Source: Neolewinella agarilytica
Lineage (GTDB): Bacteria > Bacteroidota > Bacteroidia > Chitinophagales > Saprospiraceae
Reading direction: 5' to 3'
NCBI RefSeq assembly: GCF_900110645.1
Contig: NZ_FOFB01000026.1
Location: forward strand, 23,890-87,889
Length of the DNA stretch: 64,000 nt
Position numbers and translations under genes: made by a program. Of the stretch, positions 8,062-17,116 are shown one piece after another. The notes beneath the pieces were generated by a model. That model was not told the origin of the DNA. It did no database searches and worked only from the letters and a program-made list of their open reading frames with translations. Within the stretch, counting starts at the first letter, position 1; every line of letters begins with the position of its first letter.

Positions 8062-8445
8062 CTACCAGCCTTCAGGCAGCAGCGAAACATCCGCGACCTC
8101 AAGAGAGGTATAGGTTGGGTACTTGTCTTTAGCTTCTTCATGAAGCAGGTCCAGCACTTTAGCTTCAGTAGGTGGCACAACCATCCCTTCCACTACATCA
8201 TCCTCGATGCGAATATTCACGTACTGGTGAAAGCCGTGGCTGGCGGGCATGGCCACGCCGATCGTTGGCATACCTAAGCGGCCGGTGAACTGGTATTTTT
8301 GAGGCGTAGCATTGAGCTGAGCGACTTTCGCGCCTGCACACTGGCAAGGCTCCTTCAGCTTCGCCTCCAGCTCGCTAATGCGTTGGTGGGCGGCGGCGAC
8401 GCTGCCTTGCTTTGGGGCTTTCTTTTGGTTCGTTTTGGTATTCAT
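8062..8445 (-). CDS. hypothetical protein (127 aa)
   Basis: A Lys/Gln-rich start, a short coiled-coil (about 15-32), a CQCAG motif (about 34-38), then a compact beta-containing region (about 50-127) with no known signature. No signal peptide or membrane helix. It is separated by 2 bp from the upstream gene and is part of the late-type operon. No function can be given. Confidence 0.6.
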   Translation of the reverse strand: MNTKTNQKKAPKQGSVAAAHQRISELEAKLKEPCQCAGAKVAQLNATPQKYQFTGRLGMPTIGVAMPASHGFHQYVNIRIEDDVVEGMVVPPTEAKVLDLLHEEAKDKYPTYTSLEVADVSLLPEGW

Positions 8446-8447
8446 GG

Positions 8448-9056
8448 TTACTTAAGTTGAGGTTCAGAAATCTGGTCATCACGGACAGCTATGCCACCGA
8501 CACCAGTAGTATTGTTGAATTGATCTTTGAGGGGATATTTCCAGCTGTGCCAGGCGATTATTTTGTCGCCCATTCGGGAATACTCGATGTTATAGATGAC
8601 CCGGTCTTCTGTTAGAACTTTAAGGTCATTTTCCCGGTAAGTCCGAGCTAAATCCTTATCCGGCCAGATCTCCAGGTCTGTCCGGAATAAGATGGAATCC
8701 GGATTAATGCCGTTCGGGATGGCCAGGCTCAAATCAAAGGCCCGATTTTTATAGTTGTAGTGGCCCGTGCTAAACTTTGCCCACTCCGGTAAGGGGCTGG
8801 ATCTTCGTGCAGAACTCAAAAACGCAAAGCCTTTCTGAAGTGCTTTTAGCTCTTTCGATTGTGTACTGATGGTTGCCTGATACGCTGCCTCTCTGACTTC
8901 TGCTCGTTCAATCTGATAATTGTAGTCCAGCCGGTTCTGGTCGCGCAGCTCCGTATAGCCCCAAACCAGTACCACCAGTACTGCACCAATACCGCCTTTA
9001 GCGACATTGGCCAATATCTTTTTCCAGTAATCGGAGAGGATTATTTGCGGGGTCAT
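8448..9056 (-). CDS. membrane-anchored hypothetical protein (202 aa)
   Basis: One membrane helix near the N-terminus (about 17-34, GGIGAVLVVLVWGYTEL), then a coiled-coil (about 38-75), then a soluble domain of ~120 residues rich in aromatic and charged residues. The start overlaps the end of the SGNH-hydrolase gene by one base (TAATG). The layout (helix, coiled-coil, outer domain) resembles spike-stalk or spanin-like proteins, but no family is recognised. Confidence 0.6.
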   Translation of the reverse strand: MTPQIILSDYWKKILANVAKGGIGAVLVVLVWGYTELRDQNRLDYNYQIERAEVREAAYQATISTQSKELKALQKGFAFLSSARRSSPLPEWAKFSTGHYNYKNRAFDLSLAIPNGINPDSILFRTDLEIWPDKDLARTYRENDLKVLTEDRVIYNIEYSRMGDKIIAWHSWKYPLKDQFNNTTGVGGIAVRDDQISEPQLK

Positions 9057-11410
9057 TACTTCAGGATTTTTACGGTGAATATTCCACCGGCGGGGTCAGC
9101 AATAGACGCCGAAGAGTTGGTTACTCGTACAGTGACAGTATTCGCAGATGATACCCAGGCGAAGTAGCTTAAATCAGGAGACACGGCAGAGTTCGGAACG
9201 CCAAGTGCGACGGCATCACCGAGGGCTGCACCCGCTACAGTGATAGTGAGATCTTCGTCTGACATGGAGGCAATGCCTGGGTAGTCTAGGGTGGCGGTGG
9301 CGGTTAGATTTCGAGATGCAATTAGAGCTTCGGTCTGTGACAAGGTTGTCAGAGAATTAGAGGACAAAGCAGGTAGAGCGTTCGTAGCTTCACGACTACC
9401 AAAATTTCCATTAAAATCAAATGAAACATGGCTACCTTCTGCTTGCGGGACGACGTTCCCTTCTCTTAGAAAATATAGATTACCTTCAGTTGAATTAAGT
9501 TCTTTTCGCGTCCTGACTTCTCTCCAATAAGACTCTGTCCCCTGACTTCCAAAATTAGTCACAAAAGCAAAGCGTCCTGGCCGAAAGAAGTAAGGATTAT
9601 TGTTTTTGTGCGTAAGAGCTAAAGCCCCATCCACATAGACAGACATAGAGTCCAGTCCTATTTTTCTCCATTCGATTTCATGCTCTGTGTCTGTTGACAA
9701 AACGTTGCTTGCAGTCGTATAAAGTAAGTTTCCATTATTGATGTTTCGGAACAATCTTAGATCATTACCCCAAGCCAAAAGCATCACTCCTACTGATGAC
9801 GGATGATTATCTAGACCCATAACAACTCCTCCACGGCTGCTGGTATTGATCCTGTCGTAAGTATAATTAATGGTCACGGAACTGTCTGGGTGAAAATAGC
9901 CAGCGTCAGTCCATTCGGAGATATAAACCGGATTACTGTTTTCGAGATACACAAAGTCTCTCTTCGTACCTGGCAAGACTTGGAGATACTTGTTTCCGTT
10001 ACGCTCTGTAATTACTGGTGCAGCATCATACACCTCCCAGCTTACAAGGGTATCTCCCAACGATGTCTCTTCAATCGGGACAGAAAAATTTTCAATAGTA
10101 TCAACTACACCTGAGATAGTTGTCCCCTGTTTCGGTAATGTTTTCGCAGCTGTAGTAAGCTGATCATAGGCAGCATGGAAGACTACATCGTGTCCTAGTG
10201 TGTTCGGGTGTACTGGATCGCCCAACAAGGCGTTACCTCCATTCGTAGACATTGCAGACTTCGGGTCAAACATCCTGACGCCATACTCTGAAACCATCGC
10301 TACCATTGAATCACGAAACTCCTGTTGTATTTCGAGGGTAGCAGCTGTATCGGTAAAACCTGTTGAGATTGTTACCTCATAAGCGGCAGGAATATCATAC
10401 CAGTAATCAAGTGCCACAACTATATTTTCAGGAGGATAGCCCCTATCAAGAATAATTGAATCAAGAGATTCGCGGTAGTCATTTATGAATGTACTAACGC
10501 TGTAATTACCTCCAATATCCCAACGGAAATCATTTGTCACGTATGCAAGAAAAAGAGGATTGAATTGAGAGTCAAAGTCAGGCACTACACCCGCTGCAAT
10601 ACGGTCAATAAAGTTATCTGGGTGAGGTAGGCCAGTAACAGTGTTAATTGTGTTTTGCACAGTAGACCCACCAACAGCGCCATTTGATTCAGACGCATTA
10701 AACGCATCTGCTAATTTCCTAGACCATCTATTTTCCTCGCGGGGTGTTGCTACCTGTCCAAAGGTTATGCTGTTTCCATAATACCGGAAAACGCCACCTT
10801 TCAAGTCGAAGGGGTAGGTTTTACCTGTTGGCGGCTCATAAATAGCGAACAATGTGTTTTCATCAATAACACGGAAAGCAGGAATTACAATTCTGTCGGG
10901 AACGGTGTCAGTTAGGTATCGATTTACATAATACATCTTACCTACTGCGAAATTGTGTCCAGGTGCCTCTACAATACCTGTACTAATTACTTGGAAGCGA
11001 TCTTGATCAATCAGTTGTACAATTCCTGAATGTCTACCTGTATAATGCGCATCACTGTAGGTGAAATAGTTATTGACAGCTCCTACGGCATCTCCCGAAA
11101 CGAACCCATGCAGAGGTTGATAGTACGTGCGTGTGCGTATGTATGCCTGCACTGTATCTCTTGCCACTGATTGTGCGTAGGCCTGGTCAGTCAGGCTATT
11201 GGCTGTAAGTTGCGCCTCAGAAACTCCTCCAGCCAGCAACGTATCACGCCCCACGACAACCCCATCCCGCCAATACTGCAAAATAGAGTCCTGAACTAAT
11301 CGCGTACTATCCACCATCCCAACGGTCCCAGGCGTAAAACCCTGGCCCGCAGACTGCCCAAAACCAGCCACCGAAACCAATACCAGCAAAAGGATTAAAA
11401 TTTTCTTCAT
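9056..11410 (-). CDS. exported SGNH-hydrolase, spike/receptor-binding-like protein
   Basis: 784 residues, the largest gene of the element. Residues 1-19 form a clear Sec signal peptide ending in FGQ. Residues ~20-205 resemble phage fibre N-terminal modules. An SGNH/GDSL esterase domain spans about 205-425: block I YGNSITFG with Ser214, block III VTND with Asn293, and Asp398/His401 in DPVHPNTLGH. Then come a beta-rich, concanavalin-like region and a C-terminal Ala/Ser-rich domain. The enzyme would de-esterify acetylated surface glycans, a common task of receptor-binding proteins. A cleavable signal peptide on such a protein is unusual. It overlaps both neighbours by 1-4 bases. Confidence 0.75.
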   Translation of the reverse strand: MKKILILLLVLVSVAGFGQSAGQGFTPGTVGMVDSTRLVQDSILQYWRDGVVVGRDTLLAGGVSEAQLTANSLTDQAYAQSVARDTVQAYIRTRTYYQPLHGFVSGDAVGAVNNYFTYSDAHYTGRHSGIVQLIDQDRFQVISTGIVEAPGHNFAVGKMYYVNRYLTDTVPDRIVIPAFRVIDENTLFAIYEPPTGKTYPFDLKGGVFRYYGNSITFGQVATPREENRWSRKLADAFNASESNGAVGGSTVQNTINTVTGLPHPDNFIDRIAAGVVPDFDSQFNPLFLAYVTNDFRWDIGGNYSVSTFINDYRESLDSIILDRGYPPENIVVALDYWYDIPAAYEVTISTGFTDTAATLEIQQEFRDSMVAMVSEYGVRMFDPKSAMSTNGGNALLGDPVHPNTLGHDVVFHAAYDQLTTAAKTLPKQGTTISGVVDTIENFSVPIEETSLGDTLVSWEVYDAAPVITERNGNKYLQVLPGTKRDFVYLENSNPVYISEWTDAGYFHPDSSVTINYTYDRINTSSRGGVVMGLDNHPSSVGVMLLAWGNDLRLFRNINNGNLLYTTASNVLSTDTEHEIEWRKIGLDSMSVYVDGALALTHKNNNPYFFRPGRFAFVTNFGSQGTESYWREVRTRKELNSTEGNLYFLREGNVVPQAEGSHVSFDFNGNFGSREATNALPALSSNSLTTLSQTEALIASRNLTATATLDYPGIASMSDEDLTITVAGAALGDAVALGVPNSAVSPDLSYFAWVSSANTVTVRVTNSSASIADPAGGIFTVKILK

Positions 11411-12777
11411 CGGACGTAGGATATTATAGCCTCCGCACCAGTAGCATCGATGCGGATTGAGTTCTGTAATAGTTTGCCCTCGGCTGCACTCCAGGCAGTA
11501 GACCAGCCGGTTGGATAATTGATCCGCTCACCATCCAGGACGACGCCAACCGGGCCGCTGGTCACGTAGATAGAAATACTGTTATAGGTGGCAGCTGTGA
11601 GCGTCGTGTCTACGTCTGCAGCTGGGAAGTGACCAGGCAGGTTTAGTACATCGCTGCATATATCCACGCAGTCGCTCAATATGACAGGATCCGGCGTGAG
11701 CTCGGCGCAAATAGCTGGAGACACATCACAGAAAGCCGTTTCATTCGAGTTCTGAGCTCGCAGAGAAGTATTGATATCGAGCTCAGGCTGAAGCTCCAGG
11801 GGAAACAGTCTGTCATAGCCCACGTAGATGGCAAATTCGCTGGTGAATATGCCTTCACATTCTTCGTTGTAATTGTTGGTGTTGGTAGTCGCTCCGATGG
11901 CGGGAGTATTCAGTCCAACCAAACCATTGGGCGTTGTGGCCGTGATCAAATAGTCCGCGTCTCCTGGTCGTGGCTGGGTGACGTAAGGGAAAGCAGGTTC
12001 ATGTAGCAACTGCGTGAAAATCGAAACGTTATTCCCAAAACTGGCAGAAGTCGTAACCGCGTTAACCGTTGATGGTACTGCCTCATTCAAGACAAGAAGG
12101 AAAGCCGCTGCCATTTCCGTAGCGTTACCTCCGTCAAATTCAAAATCATCTGGGTCGAGCGTAAGTGCAGGATAGGACGCCTGAACGGTTTGAGGATTCA
12201 GATCTATACTGATCACTGAAGAAGAGGAACCAGAATTGTAAAGCCGTAGGTCTACCTGATCAACGTATTGACCAGGAGCCGTGAAAGTCCATAAATACTG
12301 CAGTCGGGTATTTGCGCTGATCGCTTGCGTATGGGTTAAGGTGTCACGGTGTACGGTAACGCCATTAACCTGGCCCTCACAACGTCGCCGGACAACCTCT
12401 TGGAATTCTACATCGAATTCCTGATCTACCCCTCCCCTTATTGCTGTCACTCGGTGATTCTCCTGGGTAATGGTATACTCACACTGACAATCTTCATATA
12501 GATCATCGAGAGGGTTACGTAATGAGGTGCGCAAATCAAAATCCTCACAAGTGAAGAGAGTGCCTGTAGACGCATAAACATTACCCAGAACCGGGTCAAT
12601 ATCAATTACATCAAGCGTAGCCATATTCATCATTCGCTTGAACCGCACCAGCTGGCCAGGTGCAACACTGTCCACCATGCACCAGCTTACGTACTCAGCA
12701 TCGATCCGGTTACCCACTTGGGCGCGGACGCAGGTGCAGAGTATGCCGATAAAGAGCAATGTGAGGAGTATGCGCAT
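11407..12777 (-). CDS. exported Cys-containing protein, probable surface or spike component
   Basis: 456 residues with a Sec signal peptide (MRILLTLLFIGILCTCVRAQ). The mature part is Thr/Asn/Asp-rich and beta-predicted, with many cysteines (for example EDCQCEY and SDCVDICSDV) that suggest disulfides outside the cytoplasm. The C-terminus has a short beta module (VTSGPVGVVLDGERINYP). Its stop overlaps the start of the SGNH gene by 4 bases, so the two are translated together. A copy of the window's dispersed GC-rich repeat (12721-12738) encodes part of the signal peptide end. No family recognised. Confidence 0.6.
   Translation of the reverse strand: MRILLTLLFIGILCTCVRAQVGNRIDAEYVSWCMVDSVAPGQLVRFKRMMNMATLDVIDIDPVLGNVYASTGTLFTCEDFDLRTSLRNPLDDLYEDCQCEYTITQENHRVTAIRGGVDQEFDVEFQEVVRRRCEGQVNGVTVHRDTLTHTQAISANTRLQYLWTFTAPGQYVDQVDLRLYNSGSSSSVISIDLNPQTVQASYPALTLDPDDFEFDGGNATEMAAAFLLVLNEAVPSTVNAVTTSASFGNNVSIFTQLLHEPAFPYVTQPRPGDADYLITATTPNGLVGLNTPAIGATTNTNNYNEECEGIFTSEFAIYVGYDRLFPLELQPELDINTSLRAQNSNETAFCDVSPAICAELTPDPVILSDCVDICSDVLNLPGHFPAADVDTTLTAATYNSISIYVTSGPVGVVLDGERINYPTGWSTAWSAAEGKLLQNSIRIDATGAEAIISYVR
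12721..12738 (-). repeat. dispersed GC-rich repeat copy inside exported-protein gene
   Basis: GGCGCGGACGCAGGTGCA; on the coding strand it encodes Cys-Thr-Cys-Val-Arg-Ala at the signal peptide end. Confidence 0.7.
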
Positions 12778-12794
12778 GGTGTAAACTCAAAAGT

Positions 12795-13499
12795 TTAGTT
12801 TTCGACGATCACCGTCAGGATGGTTCCGGTTGCATCCCAGGACACCGCCGGAGCCGTTCGGTATTGTTGAGTAGAATGATTGTAATTCGCCTTGAACGAA
12901 GTGCAGCTCCCAGGGATTAATATTGACGCAGCGGCATTGATGGTCACGACTGCATTAGAGGTGCCATCATTACATATTTCATAGCTGAAAGCTCCTGCGG
13001 CAAAAGTCCCCGTGCCCGTAGAATTGGTTCTGCTAATGGTACTCGTTATTGAAGTCGTACAAGGCCCCGTGTAAACCGTTCCGGCGACTGTGTAGGCGGT
13101 GGATAGGTCAAGCCCGAAATCGGCCGTAGCGGTCGCCGTAGAGGTATTGTCCGTAAAGACAGCTACCCGGTAAAAAGGCGTTCCTGAATCACAGAGTGAG
13201 AGAACCGAAACCGTATAATCAGGGCCACCGCCACCACTGCCACCATCACAAGCGCCAGCCGTTGGGGTGCCGGTCAGCGTATAAGCGGCACCAGCAGCGT
13301 CTACGTAGCCCAGGGAAGTCGGGGTTGCTACACCGACGACATACTGCAGAACCTGAAAGGCAGTAGTCCCATCATCACAAACAGGAACAAGTTCGATGTC
13401 TACGATGGGACCACCGACCTCCCCTACCTGTGCAGAAAGGTTGAAAGAGAGTGCGGCCAGTAGACAGACCGCAAAAAGGAGTTTTGCAAAAAACTTCAT
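12795..13499 (-). CDS. exported beta-rich protein with internal repeats
   Basis: 234 residues. Signal peptide at 1-23 ending in SAQ. The mature part is low-complexity Thr/Ser/Gly/Ala with two similar units: PVCDDGTTAFQVLQYVVG...YTLTGTPTAGACDGG and SLCDSGTPFYRVAVFTDN...YTVAGTVYTGPC. It is thus a duplicated ~55-residue module with paired cysteines, plus a third partial unit (YEICNDGTSNAVV). It is probably a surface or stalk protein working with the next two exported proteins. Overlaps the upstream small gene by 4 bases. Confidence 0.6.
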   Translation of the reverse strand: MKFFAKLLFAVCLLAALSFNLSAQVGEVGGPIVDIELVPVCDDGTTAFQVLQYVVGVATPTSLGYVDAAGAAYTLTGTPTAGACDGGSGGGGPDYTVSVLSLCDSGTPFYRVAVFTDNTSTATATADFGLDLSTAYTVAGTVYTGPCTTSITSTISRTNSTGTGTFAAGAFSYEICNDGTSNAVVTINAAASILIPGSCTSFKANYNHSTQQYRTAPAVSWDATGTILTVIVEN

Positions 13500-13867
13500 A
13501 TCGTGTTTGGATTGAAGGTGGAAGAGGATGGATAAGCGACGTCAAGCCAGAAAGTCTTTCCGTCCGGGTTATTGATGATGACTTCAGGGACGAAGTCTTG
13601 TTTCAGGTTTACACGGTCTGTTTGTGCCTCCTTTGCGAAGGAGCCACCGTAAGCGATTGCCTCACCGTTGACGGTGATCTGGCCGCCCGTAGGATCGGCG
13701 TGTCTCAGGTATACGCTGTACGCACCAGCGGGTAGTGTTAGGCTTCCGTTGCGGTCGCCGCGAAACTGCTTTTGCACTCCGGCCGTAACCGGAGCGACAT
13801 TCACAGCGATATTATCCAGGGCGACGTTTATCATAGCGGCCGCACCTTCTTTTCTCATTTCAGGCAT
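13496..13867 (-). CDS. small beta-rich virion-like protein (123 aa)
   Basis: No signal peptide or membrane segment. After a short charged start the chain alternates polar and hydrophobic residues as in a beta-sandwich (NVALDNIAVNVAP; GSLTLPAGAYSVYLRH; GQITVNGEAIAYGGS). It may be a vertex or adaptor protein; this is inferred from size, predicted beta content and place between exported spike-like genes and the candidate capsid genes. The start lies 3 bp after the upstream stop. Confidence 0.55.
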   Translation of the reverse strand: MPEMRKEGAAAMINVALDNIAVNVAPVTAGVQKQFRGDRNGSLTLPAGAYSVYLRHADPTGGQITVNGEAIAYGGSFAKEAQTDRVNLKQDFVPEVIINNPDGKTFWLDVAYPSSSTFNPNTI

Positions 13868-13870
13868 GGC

Positions 13871-14260
13871 TTAGTGTTTGCGCCGCATAACGCGGATATC
13901 GAGATAATTACCGGGCAGGGTAAAGGGTGGATCAGCATCCGCTTCAGCTGGTAATGGAGTCTTTGTAGGCGTTTCGGTGAGAAAGCGAATTTGATATGCG
14001 TGATCGATCCCTGGGCCCGCCGTGTCGCCTTCAATGAAGGCCTCACCCGGAAGAAGTATTTGCTGATCGTCAATCAATACCGGAGCTTGTCCACGGTTGA
14101 TAAAGCGAACGTGCACCATACCGTCATGCCGAAAGCTTCGGTCATCCTGGTATTTCACTTCCCGGACGATCTCCAGCTTTGCGCCGGTGAGTCGCTTCAG
14201 CAGTAAAACCATACCGCGAAGATTTCCAAGAACATCATGGGTCGGTTTGATCACGTTCAT
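13871..14260 (-). CDS. small beta-rich protein (129 aa)
   Basis: Cytoplasmic-type protein. Residues 1-30 are helical (LGNLRGMVLLLKRLTG); the rest is beta-predicted (LEIVREVKYQDD; GMVHVRFINRGQAPVLIDDQQILLPGEAFI) and ends in a basic tail (RVMRRKH). The start overlaps the preceding gene by 4 bases (ATGA). The pattern of a beta-domain with a loop-rich end fits capsid-associated proteins, but there is no direct evidence and no family recognised. Confidence 0.55.
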   Translation of the reverse strand: MNVIKPTHDVLGNLRGMVLLLKRLTGAKLEIVREVKYQDDRSFRHDGMVHVRFINRGQAPVLIDDQQILLPGEAFIEGDTAGPGIDHAYQIRFLTETPTKTPLPAEADADPPFTLPGNYLDIRVMRRKH

Positions 14261-15057
14261 TTCACCTGATTTATGAGCATGGAGAGATAGGTCTTCGCCT
14301 GGCCGGGGTCGGACTGCGCGAAGAGCACAACTGCCCGAAGCGCGTCATTCGGGTGAATGTCAGGGATGAGCTGGCCGAGAGCAAACAGGTCGTTGTAAGC
14401 CTGATCCATGCTCAGGGAACGAGAAGCGGCCGCGCTGCCTGCTGGCGGAGATGCTGGTACTTCGTTAATCGGCGGTGCCGGGGTTTCCCCCGCGCCCATC
14501 GTCCCGAGCTGAGGAGTAGGCTTATTGACTAATCCTTTCAGAATGTCAATGCCACCAGCTAAAAGCTGCTGTTGAATGCCGGGCTCCATGAGCCCTTCAA
14601 TCTCCGCTTCTTTCTGGTTAACCTGTTGCGTTAGTTCCATGATATCTTTCATATCACGAATCCGGCCCTCGAACATTTCCCGCTGAAGGTTCAGCATCGC
14701 CTGAGTTTGTGCGTCAATGCCAGCGGTGGAAGTTCCTGAGCTACCAATACCCGCCACTGCACCTGCGGTTGCGCCCCATTGCACGTAGTAGGTCGGGCTA
14801 TTACTGGTGTTGTCCGAAACGTTGCGTTTCAACGTCACCTTCCCTACCCCACCGGGAGACTGCTCGACGAACATCTGAAATTGCATCCAGCTGTATTCGA
14901 GCAGCTCCTCTTCGGAGATAACGCCGTCCGCATCGGGGCGAAACTTGGTCATGAGCTCACGCGACCGCCGGGCATTGTGAATCGTCCAGTAAGGCGATTC
15001 CTCAATGAAGAAGCGGTGCATGAATTGCTCAACGGTAAGGGTGGAGAATGCTGCCAT
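14257..15057 (-). CDS. coiled-coil structural-type protein (266 aa)
   Basis: An N-terminal helical domain (about 1-70) is followed by a Gly/Ala/Ser hydrophobic stretch (about 95-112, WGATAGAVAGIGSSGTS), a coiled-coil (about 118-155), a Pro/Ala linker (about 180-210) and a helical C-terminus. Its start overlaps the stop of the upstream 144-aa gene by one base. It stands directly beside the two candidate capsid genes, so it may be an internal scaffold or membrane-associated virion protein. No known family. Confidence 0.55.
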   Translation of the reverse strand: MAAFSTLTVEQFMHRFFIEESPYWTIHNARRSRELMTKFRPDADGVISEEELLEYSWMQFQMFVEQSPGGVGKVTLKRNVSDNTSNSPTYYVQWGATAGAVAGIGSSGTSTAGIDAQTQAMLNLQREMFEGRIRDMKDIMELTQQVNQKEAEIEGLMEPGIQQQLLAGGIDILKGLVNKPTPQLGTMGAGETPAPPINEVPASPPAGSAAASRSLSMDQAYNDLFALGQLIPDIHPNDALRAVVLFAQSDPGQAKTYLSMLINQVK

Positions 15058-15491
15058 TACTGACGGACGTATTCAATTTGAATTTCGAGAACGGTGTTGT
15101 TTTGGATACTCGCGCCATTCTGTACGACCATCGCACTATCTGACATCGTGATCTTTCCAGGGAGGCTGAGCTCAAAAGGACAGCCAGCTTCATTAGCCGC
15201 GAGGATCTGGCTCAGGTAGAGGTGGGTAACCACCTCATCAGAACCGTTTCGGAGCGTGATGTAAGCCGTGTCAAAAATTGCTTTGGCTGCAGTAGTGCTA
15301 CCGTCACGCAATTGAATAGCGGGCGGCGTCACGTAGAGGCCAACGGCATGATGACCTTCCACCGTAGAGCGCTCCTCCAGCCGGTAATCTTTCACGTTCG
15401 CCTTCAGGGGAACGATGATGTTTTCCCGCCAGACGGCCGGGCCGTTAGCACCTTCCCTGAAGGCACCACGGGGGATGTTTTCGTAAGCCAT
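15057..15491 (-). CDS. candidate minor/second capsid protein (144 aa)
   Basis: A soluble, strongly beta-predicted protein without signal peptide: alternating strands and turns from ENIIVPLKANVKDYRL through GLYVTPPAIQLRDG and ITLRNGSDEV to a C-terminal strand TVLEIQIEYVRQ. Size and strand content suit a single jelly-roll. It follows the 225-aa candidate capsid gene after an 80-bp gap. Some tailless icosahedral phages with an internal membrane (P23-77/SH1 lineage) build their shells from two neighbouring single-jelly-roll proteins; this pair could be the same arrangement. That is an inference, not shown by sequence identity. Confidence 0.45.
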   Translation of the reverse strand: MAYENIPRGAFREGANGPAVWRENIIVPLKANVKDYRLEERSTVEGHHAVGLYVTPPAIQLRDGSTTAAKAIFDTAYITLRNGSDEVVTHLYLSQILAANEAGCPFELSLPGKITMSDSAMVVQNGASIQNNTVLEIQIEYVRQ

Positions 15492-15571
15492 TGCTTCGGA
15501 TTAGAAAAAGGTCCGGACCAACCGGAGCCAGCCCGGACCTTTTCAGCGATTAAATTGGTTTGCGGCCTTGC

Positions 15572-16249
15572 CTACTTCGCAAAGAGGAAGTTGTTGGCAC
15601 CTTCCAGGATGGCCCCGTCAAGGATCACATACAGGAAGTTCTTACGGTCAGCAGTACCGGCAATGAGGCTGCGGTCCTGACCATCTACGCGGAAAGTGAG
15701 GTTGCTCTTATCCGCACCGGCAAAGCCGATGGAAGCCCCCAGGGGAACGATCTCACAACCGTTACGAACGTTCTTGGTGGTGCCGGAAGACTGTGTCTCC
15801 GGAACGCGGCAGAAAGGCAGCGTGGCGTGGTCCTCAATGCGCTTATTCGTACCGCTGGTGAGCGTGAACTTGGACATGAAGACGAGATTCACCTGCTGCG
15901 CTTCAGTCAGCTCTCCGGCATTAGCTGCGGGGCCGTCAAAAATGGCAGCGTCAGCATGACTTACCGGAAGAGCAGCGGACAAAACAGGAACGCCATTGAC
16001 CATCGGAGCTCCCAGAACGCCAACGCTCATTCCGACAGCCAGGAAGCCGTCCCGATCGCTCAGACCGATAGAAGGGAAATACTTCTGGTCTCGTTCGTTG
16101 ATCGAAACCAGGTATTCGTTTTTATTGGGGTCCAGCTCAACGATGAGGTGAAGCTGGTGAGGACGGGCTACGTCCTTGCTCATTCCCATGGAGACGGCCA
16201 TTTCCTGTGCCATCTTAGTGGCAATACCACGATTATTATTGGGGTACAT
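15572..16249 (-). CDS. candidate major capsid protein (225 aa)
   Basis: Soluble 225-residue protein with a short helical N-terminus (MAQEMAVSMGMSK) and then a long beta-predicted body: HQLHLIVELDPNKNEYLVSI, DGFLAVGMSVGVLG, VNLVFMSKFTLTSG, KSNLTFRVDGQDRSLI, FLYVILDGAILEG. No signal peptide, cysteine-poor, acidic to neutral. It is the best candidate for the most abundant shell protein, by size, central position in the late-type operon and isolation by intergenic gaps (80 and 74 bp) that could hold its own expression signals. It does not show HK97-type features (no prohead protease or scaffold next to it). Confidence 0.45.
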   Translation of the reverse strand: MYPNNNRGIATKMAQEMAVSMGMSKDVARPHQLHLIVELDPNKNEYLVSINERDQKYFPSIGLSDRDGFLAVGMSVGVLGAPMVNGVPVLSAALPVSHADAAIFDGPAANAGELTEAQQVNLVFMSKFTLTSGTNKRIEDHATLPFCRVPETQSSGTTKNVRNGCEIVPLGASIGFAGADKSNLTFRVDGQDRSLIAGTADRKNFLYVILDGAILEGANNFLFAK

Positions 16250-16323
16250 TATTCTTGATTATGGAGTAAGGAGAGGGAGGAAGAGCCAACTTCACAAGGT
16301 CATTCCGTGGGAAACTGCATCGC

Positions 16324-16782
16324 CTAAAGCGTTGCCATTTCCAAGTTCTCTACGCCAAGCATGGCGGGGCTGTCATAATTACTACCACTGATGCTCAGGG
16401 GGATTTCCGTCAGGCTGGTGCCGAGGCCACCAAGACGTTGGTAGATATCACCAGCGGAGCCAATCGCCACGAATTCCGGTGCGAACTTCTGGCCAAGCTC
16501 AATGGCTCCCGTGGCAGCCATACCAAGACCTGCCATCTTCAGGCGGCGGTCTTTTACCGTTGTTGCCAGGTAGGCACCTCCGGCCGCTTTCAGGACGGGA
16601 ATTACCTTACCAAGCATATCAGCTTGCCCTTCCGGGATGTAAGAGTTAATTAATTTGTTGGCCACTACACTAGCGAGAGCGCCAGCGGCGACGGCCAGGC
16701 CGTCTTCCATGGTGACCTTAGTAGAGCGGGAGGACGATTTACGACGTGCCATACCTGATACTTTGGATTTGCAACCACACAT
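16324..16782 (-). CDS. small membrane-active Gly/Ala-rich protein
   Basis: 153 residues from the ATG at 16782 (MCGCK), or 143 from 16752 (MARRKSSSRS). A basic N-terminus is followed by two Ala/Gly-rich hydrophobic helices (LAVAAGALASVVANKLI; VIPVLKAAGGAYLATTV) and a third (KMAGLGMAATGAIELG), then a polar tail. The pattern suits a protein embedded in a viral or cell membrane. Gene order: upstream the basic 80-aa protein, downstream the candidate capsid protein. No family recognised. Confidence 0.55.
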   Translation of the reverse strand: MCGCKSKVSGMARRKSSSRSTKVTMEDGLAVAAGALASVVANKLINSYIPEGQADMLGKVIPVLKAAGGAYLATTVKDRRLKMAGLGMAATGAIELGQKFAPEFVAIGSAGDIYQRLGGLGTSLTEIPLSISGSNYDSPAMLGVENLEMATL

Positions 16783-16845
16783 AATTAAGGGGGGTTGTTG
16801 AGGTTTAAGAATCACCAGGACGCAAAGCGCGGCCGGTGGGTTGGA

Positions 16846-17088
16846 TTACTTTTTACGACGTTTGGTAAGCTTGCGCTTTTTCTTCGTTGTGCCGATACCA
16901 GCACTACAGCCCCGATTGATAACCTTGTTGGCTGAAGCGGTTGCCTCTGTTCGTGTCTTGTTGCCCTTTTTTACGGCGTCATCTATGTAGGCTTTCTTTG
17001 CCTTGTTAAGACTCGCCTTAGTAGTGCGCCCAGCGCAGTGACTGGCTTTGGCTTTTTGCAAGCGCTGGTATTTTGTGGTCTTTGCCAT
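16846..17088 (-). CDS. very basic small protein, possible DNA-condensing virion protein
   Basis: 80 residues, about one third Lys/Arg, ending in a KKKRKLTKRRKK-like tail. No hydrophobic segment. Two cysteines. Such composition is typical of genome-condensing core proteins or nucleoid peptides. Standing inside the late-type operon next to capsid candidates, it is best explained as a nucleic-acid-binding particle component. The call rests on composition only. Confidence 0.6.
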   Translation of the reverse strand: MAKTTKYQRLQKAKASHCAGRTTKASLNKAKKAYIDDAVKKGNKTRTEATASANKVINRGCSAGIGTTKKKRKLTKRRKK

Positions 17089-17116
17089 GATGGGGGAGAT
17101 TGATTTTGATTAGTGA

